Under the pieces are notes generated by a model. That model was not told the origin of the DNA. It worked only from the letters and a program-made list of their open reading frames with translations, and searched no databases. The position numbers and the translations under genes are program-made. A DNA stretch of 64,000 nt from Alg239-R122 sp041746135 (GTDB lineage: Bacteria > Pseudomonadota > Alphaproteobacteria > Sphingomonadales > Sphingomonadaceae). Location of the stretch: contig JBGTHQ010000030.1 of assembly GCA_041746135.1 (NCBI GenBank), positions 114,943 through 178,942 on the forward strand. The letters run 5' to 3'. Numbering within the stretch: the stretch's first letter is position 1; each line of letters begins with the position of its first letter. This document shows positions 16,773-24,180 of this stretch, in pieces.

Positions 16773-18223
16773 AGTTGATCGCGATTAACCCATGTCGAAT
16801 GCGTGCCGCTGCTGATTTTATGGGGTAGTTCTATTCTGCAGACGGGGCCTTCTTCAAACCTTCTGGCATCAATTAACAGGCATTCCGATATCCCTTTATT
16901 TTCATCTATAATAAAGCTTACCAGATATCCATCATCTTCGGCTTCAGAATTAATACGGGGTGCAAAAGGCGCTTCTGACGCATAACGGCCTTCCTCGAGT
17001 TTTAGTTCATGTGACCGGCCTGTTTCCAGATCATGCTTCACAAAGCCCTCAAACAGAAACCATCCTGGTTTGGCCATCGTGCTGTAAATATAGCGATGCT
17101 TGCGGCCTGCATATTGCTGGTTAATCATACCGAATTCGACAATCCGGTCGTCCAGCCTCTCTTCTTTCGTGCTCCCATCTTTCAGGTTGAACGTCCAGCG
17201 GTGCAAACGAGATTTCAGGCTATGCTGGTCAATGAAGGCCATTAACTGGCTATGTTCTCCTGCGTTTTCCAAAGGCGGGGGGGCGGGGTCCTCCTGAAAA
17301 TAGCCATCCAAGATGACTTCATCACCTTCTTCATAAGCATTGAGCCAGTGCAATACGTATGTGGGTGCCGCTTCGAACCAGCGAATTTCGGAGGCTGGAC
17401 CATGGCGCGGAATGAGCGCAAAACGCGATGGGACACCTTCATGTGGCCGCACTGCATGAATGTCGCGCTTCAAAAGCTCTGCGTCCCAGAATACGGGAAG
17501 ATCATTCAATATCGACCAGTTTTCGCTAAATGCCATATCGTGTGGCAATCGGGGTCCCGGCAGTTCAATGGGAAGATAAGTGCTCAGCTTGCCGTCTTTG
17601 TCGACTACGCCATAATGCATATAGGGCGGGTGTTTGGAATAATTGAAAAACATCAATTCGCCGGTACGCTCATCAACTTTGGGATGGGCGGAAATGCCGT
17701 CGATCGGAACCCAAGGCGCAAGGCCCAGCGGATCCAACGTTTCAGGGTCCAGCATATACCCCTCACCGCACTGGTAAAATGTAGAAATCGCTTTTCCCGC
17801 ATGAACAATAATGTCAGTGCTGGAACTGTCTTTCAACGATCCATGAGCACCATAACCTGGCCTTTTCGATGTGCCGGGTCCGTCCATTAGGCCGCCCCAT
17901 AAAGAACTTTCGCTTATCTGTTCAGCCTGAAAGCAGCGCGTACGTATATAACGGTTGCGATAGGTAGCTTTACCGCCCGAAAAACTCATCTGATGTACCA
18001 TTCCGTCACCGTCGAACGGATGATGGCGACCTAACGGTTGGTGAATCTGGTTCTCCGTATTGCGCAAATAAATCCCATCGATATCGTCAGGGATTTGGCC
18101 TTCGATAACATGAAGATCGCTTGCGTCAACTTCTTCATGAAGCGGTGTCCATGGACCCGTGAGATATGGGTGGTTGCTTGGTTGCAACGTAGTGGTGACG
18201 GGTGGCAGGCGGTCTATCTTCAT
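16769..18223 (-). CDS. Carotenoid/lignostilbene-type cleavage dioxygenase
   Basis: The protein of about 484 residues is a member of the carotenoid oxygenase (RPE65) family, non-haem iron enzymes that split a conjugated C=C bond with O2 into two carbonyls. The four iron-binding histidines are seen in order: ISAHPKVD, RLPHDMAFS, VLHWLNAYE and SGTHSTWV. The N-terminal FDGDGMVHQ also fits. The ATG at 18223 has GGA eight bases upstream and is preferred to further upstream starts. Bacterial relatives cleave carotenoids, apocarotenoids, stilbenes or isoeugenol; residues alone do not tell which. It diverges from the lipoprotein LEH-like gene at 18351 and is flanked by CoA ligases, so it may start a cleavage-then-activation pathway. 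Confidence 0.9.
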   Translation of the reverse strand: MKIDRLPPVTTTLQPSNHPYLTGPWTPLHEEVDASDLHVIEGQIPDDIDGIYLRNTENQIHQPLGRHHPFDGDGMVHQMSFSGGKATYRNRYIRTRCFQAEQISESSLWGGLMDGPGTSKRPGYGAHGSLKDSSSTDIIVHAGKAISTFYQCGEGYMLDPETLDPLGLAPWVPIDGISAHPKVDERTGELMFFNYSKHPPYMHYGVVDKDGKLSTYLPIELPGPRLPHDMAFSENWSILNDLPVFWDAELLKRDIHAVRPHEGVPSRFALIPRHGPASEIRWFEAAPTYVLHWLNAYEEGDEVILDGYFQEDPAPPPLENAGEHSQLMAFIDQHSLKSRLHRWTFNLKDGSTKEERLDDRIVEFGMINQQYAGRKHRYIYSTMAKPGWFLFEGFVKHDLETGRSHELKLEEGRYASEAPFAPRINSEAEDDGYLVSFIIDENKGISECLLIDARRFEEGPVCRIELPHKISSGTHSTWVNRDQL

Positions 18224-18350
18224 CGGCATTTCCAATATCTTTGAGACAAGTTTAATATCGTGACAAATGTGAGGCAAATGCAATTTGCTTGACGAAACCG
18301 GCAAAATGCCACACCCATCACTTTCATAACAATACTTACTGGAGGATTAT

Positions 18351-18893
18351 ATGAAAGTGCGCAAGGTATTTTTGGCGGTGAGTGGCGGCGTGTTGGCATT
18401 ATCTCTGTCAGCATGCGCAGCATCCGATTCACATGATGATGCGAACTCCGAAACTCCGGCCGCAGGGGAAGCCACGGAAGGTAATGAAATGGTTCAAAAT
18501 GATGAGAAGATTAAGGTCGTGCAGGAAATGATAACCGCCTGGAATGAGAAGGAATGGGATAAAATCGCAGATCTTTTTACCGAAGACGGTGTTTTGCATA
18601 GTATGATGATTGAGCCGGTAGTGGGTCGCGAAGTCATACGTACACGCATAAACGGTCTTGGTGAAGGTCTTGAAGAGATCACACTGAACATCAAAAATAT
18701 TGGCCAGATCGGCGATGTCGTAGTCATCGAACGCGTCGATGAGTTCACTTATAAGGGACATAAAGGTAAAGTTCCGGTGGTTGGTATATTGGAAGTCGAA
18801 GGTAACAAGGTTAGCGAGTGGCGCGAATATTATGACCGTGCAGAGCTGATCGAAGCCATGGGCTTATCCGAAGATTTCGATCCCGAAGCGTGA
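18351..18893 (+). CDS. Lipoprotein with limonene-epoxide-hydrolase-like domain
   Basis: The 180-residue product starts with a clear lipoprotein signal peptide: basic MKVRK, a hydrophobic core and the lipobox LSAC at about residue 22. An acidic, low-complexity linker follows. Residues 55-180 form an LEH/SnoaL-like barrel with AWNEKEWDKIADLFTEDG, VIERVDEFTYKG and VSEWREYYDRAEL. The Arg-x-Asp of the LEH triad is present as ERVDE. It would be membrane-anchored outside the cytoplasm, unusual for epoxide hydrolases. It precedes the MFS transporter gene by 12 bases and diverges from the cleavage dioxygenase. It could act on, or carry, a hydrophobic product in the periplasm. Confidence 0.78.
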   Translation: MKVRKVFLAVSGGVLALSLSACAASDSHDDANSETPAAGEATEGNEMVQNDEKIKVVQEMITAWNEKEWDKIADLFTEDGVLHSMMIEPVVGREVIRTRINGLGEGLEEITLNIKNIGQIGDVVVIERVDEFTYKGHKGKVPVVGILEVEGNKVSEWREYYDRAELIEAMGLSEDFDPEA

Positions 18894-18905
18894 CGCGGGG
18901 ATCCT

Positions 18906-20258
18906 TTGACCACATCTAATAAAAGTTCGGCCGCGGCTGGTAAGCTGCAGCGTAGTGATGCGCCCTATCCTTCGCCTTTCGTAGCGTGGGGGATCGTGGC
19001 CGCGCTCTTCATCGCCTATATTTTCTCTTTTATTGACCGAATGCTTATCGGGTTGCTGGTCGAACCGATAAAAGCGGATTTAGGGTTGAGTGACACGGAG
19101 ATCAGCCTGTTACAGGGCTTTGCATTCGCATTATTCTACACAGTTGCCGGTATCCCCATCGGGAGATGGATAGATCGTGCGCCGCGTATGCGCATCGTCG
19201 CTATCGGCGTGGCTATCTGGAGCGTGATGACAGCCGTGTGCGCTGGTGTGTCGAATTTCATCCAGTTTTTTGTCGCTCGTATGGGAGTAGGCGTCGGCGA
19301 GGCTGTGCTATCACCGGCAGCCTATTCGGTCATCTCCGACAGTTTCCCGCGTAACCGCTTGGGCCTTGCCATGGGTGTCTATGGCCTGGGGTCAGCCATT
19401 GGCGCGGGTTTGGCATTCATGATTGGAGCGGTCGTCGTCGCGCTAGTTGCAAACGCTGAAAGTGTTGCCGTACCCTTGCTGGGTGAGATAAAGGCATGGC
19501 AGGTTGCTTTCCTTGTCGCTGGCCTTCCCGGCCTGCTGATCGCCGCTATGTTCCTGATATTGCCCGAACCATTGCGCCGTCCTGCCAAAGGTGAGGAACA
19601 TCTTACGGAGCAAATTCCGTTCCGCGAAATATGGCAGCATTTGCAACAAAACAAGATATTCTACTGGAGTATTTTCCTTGCTGTGGGCGCGGTTAACCTA
19701 TCGGTGCTGGGTTCAATTTCTTGGCTTCCCGCAATGCTGGTGCGAACATTTGGAATGGACCTTGCCAATGCCGGCTGGCTCGCGGGATCCTTGCTTATAA
19801 TCGGCGGTTTAATCGGTATGGTTGGTGGCGGTGCAGCGATGGACAAAATTGGTGGCGGCACACCAAAGGCGAGACTGATATTTTGCGGATGGGCGACTGT
19901 CGCTGGAACTGTCGGAGCGGCGAGCTTTCCTCTCGTGAACAATATTCCGATTCTTGCCATATCTTTTGTGCTGTTCTTCTCCGCTGCGGCAGTGGCAGTG
20001 GGGGCAGCACCTTCAGCAATTCAGCAACTGGCACCAAACCGTATGCGCGCTACGATCTCTGCCGCCTATGTTTTTGTTATCAACGCTATAGGGTTAGGGA
20101 TAGGGCCAACATTAACCGCCGTTATCGGAGATAATTTCTTCCCGTTTGAATCTGGCATTCGTTATGCAATCGCTATCGTTGCGCCATTTGGATATATTGT
20201 TGGCGCCATTTTATTTTTCGTAGCGGCACGAAATGTGGCTGACGGAGACGCTTCATAG
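18906..20258 (+). CDS. Spinster-type MFS transporter
   Basis: The 450-residue protein has twelve predicted membrane segments and the MFS signature in the first loops: FIDRMLIGLLVEPIK, then GRWIDRAPRMRIVAIGVAIW and GEAVLSPAAYSVISDSFPRN. This subgroup is frequent beside TonB receptors and aromatic- or steroid-degradation genes in sphingomonads and probably imports an organic anion or a hydrophobic compound. The start is TTG at 18906, with GGGG five bases before it. It follows the LEH-like lipoprotein gene and precedes the HxlR regulator. Confidence 0.85.
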   Translation: MTTSNKSSAAAGKLQRSDAPYPSPFVAWGIVAALFIAYIFSFIDRMLIGLLVEPIKADLGLSDTEISLLQGFAFALFYTVAGIPIGRWIDRAPRMRIVAIGVAIWSVMTAVCAGVSNFIQFFVARMGVGVGEAVLSPAAYSVISDSFPRNRLGLAMGVYGLGSAIGAGLAFMIGAVVVALVANAESVAVPLLGEIKAWQVAFLVAGLPGLLIAAMFLILPEPLRRPAKGEEHLTEQIPFREIWQHLQQNKIFYWSIFLAVGAVNLSVLGSISWLPAMLVRTFGMDLANAGWLAGSLLIIGGLIGMVGGGAAMDKIGGGTPKARLIFCGWATVAGTVGAASFPLVNNIPILAISFVLFFSAAAVAVGAAPSAIQQLAPNRMRATISAAYVFVINAIGLGIGPTLTAVIGDNFFPFESGIRYAIAIVAPFGYIVGAILFFVAARNVADGDAS

Positions 20259-20325
20259 CGTCTGGCATATAGCAAGCCTTGGCGTGTAATAGACAGTCCA
20301 TGGGTTTTTAGCTTATAGAGGAACT

Positions 20326-21297
20326 ATGGAAAAGAAACTCATACGCTCCTGTTCAATCTGGCGTGCACTGGAAGTGGTTGGCGACGTCCCGACGTTGTTA
20401 ATATTGGAAGTTAGTTGGCTGGGCGGGCGCCGCTTCGACGAATTTCGCAAGCGTACGGATCTATTGAAAGCACTGCTTTCCGACCGCCTGTCGCGTCTTG
20501 TCAAAGCAGGGCTGATGGAAAAGAATATCTATTGCCAAAGTCCGCCGCGATACGAATATCTCATGACTGAAAAGGGCCATGACCTATATTGGGTCGCCTT
20601 GATGCTGTTGCGTTGGGAGAAGCTTTGGCAGGAAGAAGGAAAAATTCGGGTTGAATTGACGCACAAAACATGCGGCAAGATATTCGATCCTATACCTGCC
20701 TGCGGCAGCTGCGGCGACGAAATAGACCCCACTAAAGTGTCCTGGCGAGAGGGGCCGGGGATCGGATGGATGATGCCGCTATATAGTCGCCGGCGCAAAA
20801 GCCGGGACAGCGCAGGAAAAGCAAGCTCGCTGATGGATCAGGCTGCTCAGATTATGGGCGACCGTTGGTCCAGCCTGATCTTGCGGTCGATATATACCGG
20901 TATTAACCGCTTCGATGACATTCGGACTGACACGGCCATAGCGACAAATATCCTGTCCGAACGGCTCGGTTGGCTGACGGAAATCGGACTGATCCGGCAA
21001 GAGCAATATAGCGATAGCCCGCCGCGCCATGAATATCGCTTGCGGCGCAAAGGTGTGGATTATTATCACGCATTATTGATGCTCATGCGTTGGGGCGACA
21101 CGTATTTTGTCGCGCCTGAAGGCCCGCCTTTGCTTTTAACACACGAACCTTGTGGCAAGAATTTAGATGCCGAGGTAATTTGTTCAGAATGCCGTGAACC
21201 GATAGACTTTCATGACGTGAAATATGATATTATTCCCACATCAAATCATGGAAAAAATGCGGACGATACGGACGCTGGCATTAGCGCATCAGCATAG
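20326..21297 (+). CDS. Tandem HxlR-type regulator with two metal-knuckle tails
   Basis: The 323-residue protein contains two HxlR/MarR-like winged helices in one chain. The first (residues 6-105) runs CSIWRALEVVGDVPTLLILE to SPPRYEYLMTEKG; the second (165-260) runs AAQIMGDRWSSLILRSIYTG to SPPRHEYRLRRKG. Each is followed by a similar small Cys cluster, CGKIFDPIPACGSCGDEI and CGKNLDAEVICSECREPI, which looks like a zinc ribbon. Most HxlR regulators are about 110-150 residues and dimerise; here the dimer seems to be built into one polypeptide. It lies between the MFS gene and the SDR gene on the same strand and is the only regulator in the catabolic island, so it is the likely local controller. 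Confidence 0.85.
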   Translation: MEKKLIRSCSIWRALEVVGDVPTLLILEVSWLGGRRFDEFRKRTDLLKALLSDRLSRLVKAGLMEKNIYCQSPPRYEYLMTEKGHDLYWVALMLLRWEKLWQEEGKIRVELTHKTCGKIFDPIPACGSCGDEIDPTKVSWREGPGIGWMMPLYSRRRKSRDSAGKASSLMDQAAQIMGDRWSSLILRSIYTGINRFDDIRTDTAIATNILSERLGWLTEIGLIRQEQYSDSPPRHEYRLRRKGVDYYHALLMLMRWGDTYFVAPEGPPLLLTHEPCGKNLDAEVICSECREPIDFHDVKYDIIPTSNHGKNADDTDAGISASA

Positions 21298-21376
21298 GTT
21301 TTCATTAAACCGATTATATACTTTCATTATCATACCTTCTCGATTAGTCTGCTGACAATTCGGAGGTATAATTGCA

Positions 21377-22264
21377 ATGACAACACGGGCTGTGCTGGTG
21401 ACAGGAGCTGGTAAAGGCTTGGGCGCTGCTTTTGCGGAAGGGCTTGCCCGCGATGGATGCGCCGTGATGGTCAATAACCGCAGCCACCCGGGTCAGAAAA
21501 GTTCAGCAGAGCGAACCGCGCAATTTCTTCGCGAGAAGAAATATCATGCTTTCGCGAATAACCATGCGGTCGATGGTGAAGGCGCCGCTCTTGCCATAGT
21601 GGATGCTGTCATTGAGCGGTTCGGTATGCTCGATATACTCGTCCTGAATGCAGGAATAACCGGACCTGCTGCTAAAGTCGGTCAGCTTGAAGATAAAGAC
21701 ATACGCAAGGTTATGGAGATAAACTTCCATGCTAATACCGCTCTGGTTGATGTGGCGCTTCCGTATATCCTGAAATCGCCAGCCGGGCGTATATTGTTTA
21801 TCGCATCTACGGCCGGACTTTATGGCGTGCGCGGCCGCGCATCTTACGCTGCCTCAAAAGGAGCGCTTATTGCTTATGCCCGCACATTGGCCGATGAACT
21901 CGCGCGAACACAAGTGCGCGTGAATATTTTAGCCCCGGTTGCAGCGACAGCGATGACAACACAGAATGGCGAGAAATATTCCGAAAATCTTCTGCCAGCC
22001 CACGCGACGGCGGCGGCAGTATGGCTATGTCGGCCGGAATGTGACCGGACAGGCGAAATTTGGGCTTGCGGCGCAGATTATTTCGCACGCGCGGCGGCGG
22101 TTGAAGGACATGGCGGCGGACATCCTGATGCAAATGCCGATTGGTTCGGGAAAAATGTGGCGCACCTCGCTAGTCTGGACAATCCTCATGAATATCCCGG
22201 CGCAGAAGCTGCTTTCGCAAGCTTTTACAAACGCGCCACCAAAATACGCGAAAAGGAGAATTAG
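21377..22264 (+). CDS. Short-chain dehydrogenase/reductase
   Basis: The 295-residue enzyme has the SDR dinucleotide loop VTGAGKGLGAAFAEG at residue 8, the NAG motif LNAGITGPA and the catalytic YAASKG with an upstream serine in FIASTAG. Its extended C-terminus and AMTTQNGEK region resemble the dehydrogenase domain of peroxisomal multifunctional enzyme 2, which oxidises 3-hydroxyacyl-CoA. This would fit beta-oxidation of a CoA ester. GGAGG lies about ten bases before the ATG. It is directly joined to the following SnoaL-like gene, whose ATG starts at the next base after the stop. Confidence 0.85.
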   Translation: MTTRAVLVTGAGKGLGAAFAEGLARDGCAVMVNNRSHPGQKSSAERTAQFLREKKYHAFANNHAVDGEGAALAIVDAVIERFGMLDILVLNAGITGPAAKVGQLEDKDIRKVMEINFHANTALVDVALPYILKSPAGRILFIASTAGLYGVRGRASYAASKGALIAYARTLADELARTQVRVNILAPVAATAMTTQNGEKYSENLLPAHATAAAVWLCRPECDRTGEIWACGADYFARAAAVEGHGGGHPDANADWFGKNVAHLASLDNPHEYPGAEAAFASFYKRATKIREKEN

Positions 22265-22801
22265 ATGGCCCGTCCGAAATCAGTGGAAGAACTTTTTGAC
22301 CGACAAGAAATTTATGATGTGCTGGTAAATTACGCACGCGGTGCGGACCGCGGTGATACGGACCTTATTGCTGCCGCTTATCATAAAGATGCCATAGAGG
22401 ATCATGGCGGCACGTATCTGGGGCCAGCCAGCGAATATGTGGAAATACTGCGCAAGGTTTTGCCGGATGCGCCGCGTATGTCGCATATCGTCACAAATAT
22501 TAACATCGAACTGGATGGCGAGCGCGCTTATAGTGAATGTTATTTCCTGACTTTTTCACGGCGTGACCAGGTTGAAAATCCTTATGACAGCTTGACCATG
22601 GCACGTGTGATCGACCGGTTTGAACGCCGGAATGGCTTATGGAAAATTGCCCATCGCCGCCTCGCATGGGACTGGAATCATGAAATGCCATTACGCGAAA
22701 GCTGGGGGCGAGGCGAAATTGCGCCCGACCCGGAAAAGCTTACACGTGGCGCGAAAAAGCCAGAGGACATTTTATATGGCGACTGGCTCAAGGCCGGGTA
22801 G
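22265..22801 (+). CDS. SnoaL-like (NTF2-fold) protein, first copy
   Basis: The 178-residue protein belongs to the SnoaL-like NTF2 fold: an N-terminal helix with DRQEIYDVLVNYARGADRGD, then YHKDAIEDHGGTYLG, and a C-terminal RFERRNGLWKIAHRRLAWDW. Such proteins include dehydratases, isomerases and many partners of oxygenases. The conserved Asp and His residues of the IEDHGG and IAHRR segments are in place. The gene follows the SDR with no gap and is paralogous to the protein at 23584, about half of the aligned residues looking the same. No specific substrate can be assigned. Confidence 0.75.
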   Translation: MARPKSVEELFDRQEIYDVLVNYARGADRGDTDLIAAAYHKDAIEDHGGTYLGPASEYVEILRKVLPDAPRMSHIVTNINIELDGERAYSECYFLTFSRRDQVENPYDSLTMARVIDRFERRNGLWKIAHRRLAWDWNHEMPLRESWGRGEIAPDPEKLTRGAKKPEDILYGDWLKAG

Positions 22802-22834
22802 CGCCGGACTCAATCAATTTTCAGGAGATTATTT

Positions 22835-23584
22835 ATGAAAGTCAAAGGATGTACTGCGCTGGTCACAGGTGGCAATCGCGGGATCGGAAAAGGGTTTGTC
22901 GAAGAGTTACTGGAGGCGGGTGCAAAGCGAATCTATGTCGCGTCGCGTTCCATCGGCGATGCACAGGAAATGGTTGCAACGGCACCGGACCGGTTGGTCG
23001 CCATCGAGCTGGATGTAACCAAAGAGGATCAGATCACTGCAGCGGCTGAAAAGTGCCCTGACGTTGATGTGCTTGTTAATAATGCTGGCGCCTTTAGCCA
23101 TGAAACTTTGATGACCGCTCCTGATATGTCGGCCATGCGCCAAGAAATCGAGACAAATTATATTGGCGTTGTCGCGATGTGCCGTGCTTTCGCGCCTATT
23201 CTGAAAGCCAATGGCGGCGGAGCGATCGTAAATGTGCTGTCTGCAGGCGGGATTATAGCTGTTCCCAATATGGGGGGATATAGCCCTTCCAAATTTGCGA
23301 TGCGCGCCGCCTCCGATTGTATCCGGGCAGAACTGGAACCACAAAATACGCAAGTTTCAGCATTAATCGTAGGCTCTGTCGATACACGTATGGCCAAGCA
23401 CGTCACATGGCAGGAAAAGTCATCGCCGCGCGATATTGGCAAAGCAGGGATATTGGCAGTTGAGCAGAATATCGATGAGCATGACACTGACCCGCACTCT
23501 GTTTCAGTACGCGCATTTCTGGCACGTGATCCGCACACACTGAAACGATCAATGGCTAAAGCTCTGCACAATGGGAGGCGTTAA
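22835..23584 (+). CDS. Short-chain dehydrogenase/reductase
   Basis: The 249-residue protein has the SDR loop TALVTGGNRGIGKGFVEEL, the NNAG motif LVNNAGAFS and the catalytic YSPSKFAM. It is close to general SDR oxidoreductases that act on small alcohols or ketones. AGGAG lies upstream of the ATG at 22835. It repeats the SDR-then-SnoaL order of the preceding two genes. Its stop TAA shares a base with the ATG of the next gene (TAATG), so the pair is translationally coupled. Confidence 0.82.
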   Translation: MKVKGCTALVTGGNRGIGKGFVEELLEAGAKRIYVASRSIGDAQEMVATAPDRLVAIELDVTKEDQITAAAEKCPDVDVLVNNAGAFSHETLMTAPDMSAMRQEIETNYIGVVAMCRAFAPILKANGGGAIVNVLSAGGIIAVPNMGGYSPSKFAMRAASDCIRAELEPQNTQVSALIVGSVDTRMAKHVTWQEKSSPRDIGKAGILAVEQNIDEHDTDPHSVSVRAFLARDPHTLKRSMAKALHNGRR

Positions 23585-24105
23585 TGTATAAAAATACAAT
23601 GGAAACCGTCATCGCGAAACAGGATATTTCCGACGTAATCATGCGCTATGCCCGCGCAATTGATCGCGCCGATGGACCGCTCCTGCACGGCTGCTACCAC
23701 GATGATGCAATCGAGGAGCATGGCAACACGTATAACGGCCCTGCACATGATTATATTGATGGCGCCATGGAACGTATCATGAAGGGGGATGTCATGATGC
23801 ACCTTATTGGTAATTTGCATATCGGGCTGGAAAGTGAACTCGCGTGGGTGGAAACATATGTCCTGACTTTCGCGCGTTTCGATAAAGAGGGAGAGCCTTG
23901 GGACACGCTGACTGGCGGACGCATATTTGACAAATTTGAAAAACGCGATGGCGAATGGAAAATTGCGCATCGCAAAATGGCTCTCGATTGGAACCGGGAT
24001 GAGCCGTCTTCCGAAGGTTGGTGCCTGGGGCTATTCAAACCCGATGACCCCAAAATGATTATGGGAGAAAAAGGTAAAGGCGACTTAAGCTACACGCGAT
24101 TTTAG
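23584..24105 (+). CDS. SnoaL-like (NTF2-fold) protein, second copy
   Basis: The 173-residue product parallels the protein at 22265: AKQDISDVIMRYARAIDRAD, then YHDDAIEEHGNTYNG, then KFEKRDGEWKIAHRKMALDW. The shared residues run along the whole domain, so the two are a local duplication that has diverged. The start overlaps the preceding SDR stop by one base. It is the last rightward gene before a terminator that belongs to the opposite-strand TonB receptor. The role is presumed to be an isomerase or dehydratase step in the same pathway. Confidence 0.75.
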   Translation: MYKNTMETVIAKQDISDVIMRYARAIDRADGPLLHGCYHDDAIEEHGNTYNGPAHDYIDGAMERIMKGDVMMHLIGNLHIGLESELAWVETYVLTFARFDKEGEPWDTLTGGRIFDKFEKRDGEWKIAHRKMALDWNRDEPSSEGWCLGLFKPDDPKMIMGEKGKGDLSYTRF

Positions 24106-24133
24106 TCGCTCAATGATCCGAAAAATTTACGCA

Positions 24134-24166
24134 AAAAAATTGGCCCGAAGGTATATCTTCGGGCCA
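24134..24166 (-). terminator. Rho-independent terminator of the TonB receptor gene
   Basis: TGGCCCGAAG at 24141-24150 and CTTCGGGCCA at 24157-24166 form a perfect ten-pair stem with a six-base loop. On the minus strand the stem is followed by ATTTTTTT, the complement of the A run at 24133-24140. It ends the leftward receptor transcript. It may also slow rightward transcription from the SnoaL gene, although no T run follows in that direction. Confidence 0.88.
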
Positions 24167-24180
24167 TACAGGAGATCTTT

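Noticed and set aside
24141..24166. Terminator for the rightward SnoaL gene
   Set aside because: The stem is shared, but the T tract is only on the minus-strand side, so it is assigned to the receptor gene.
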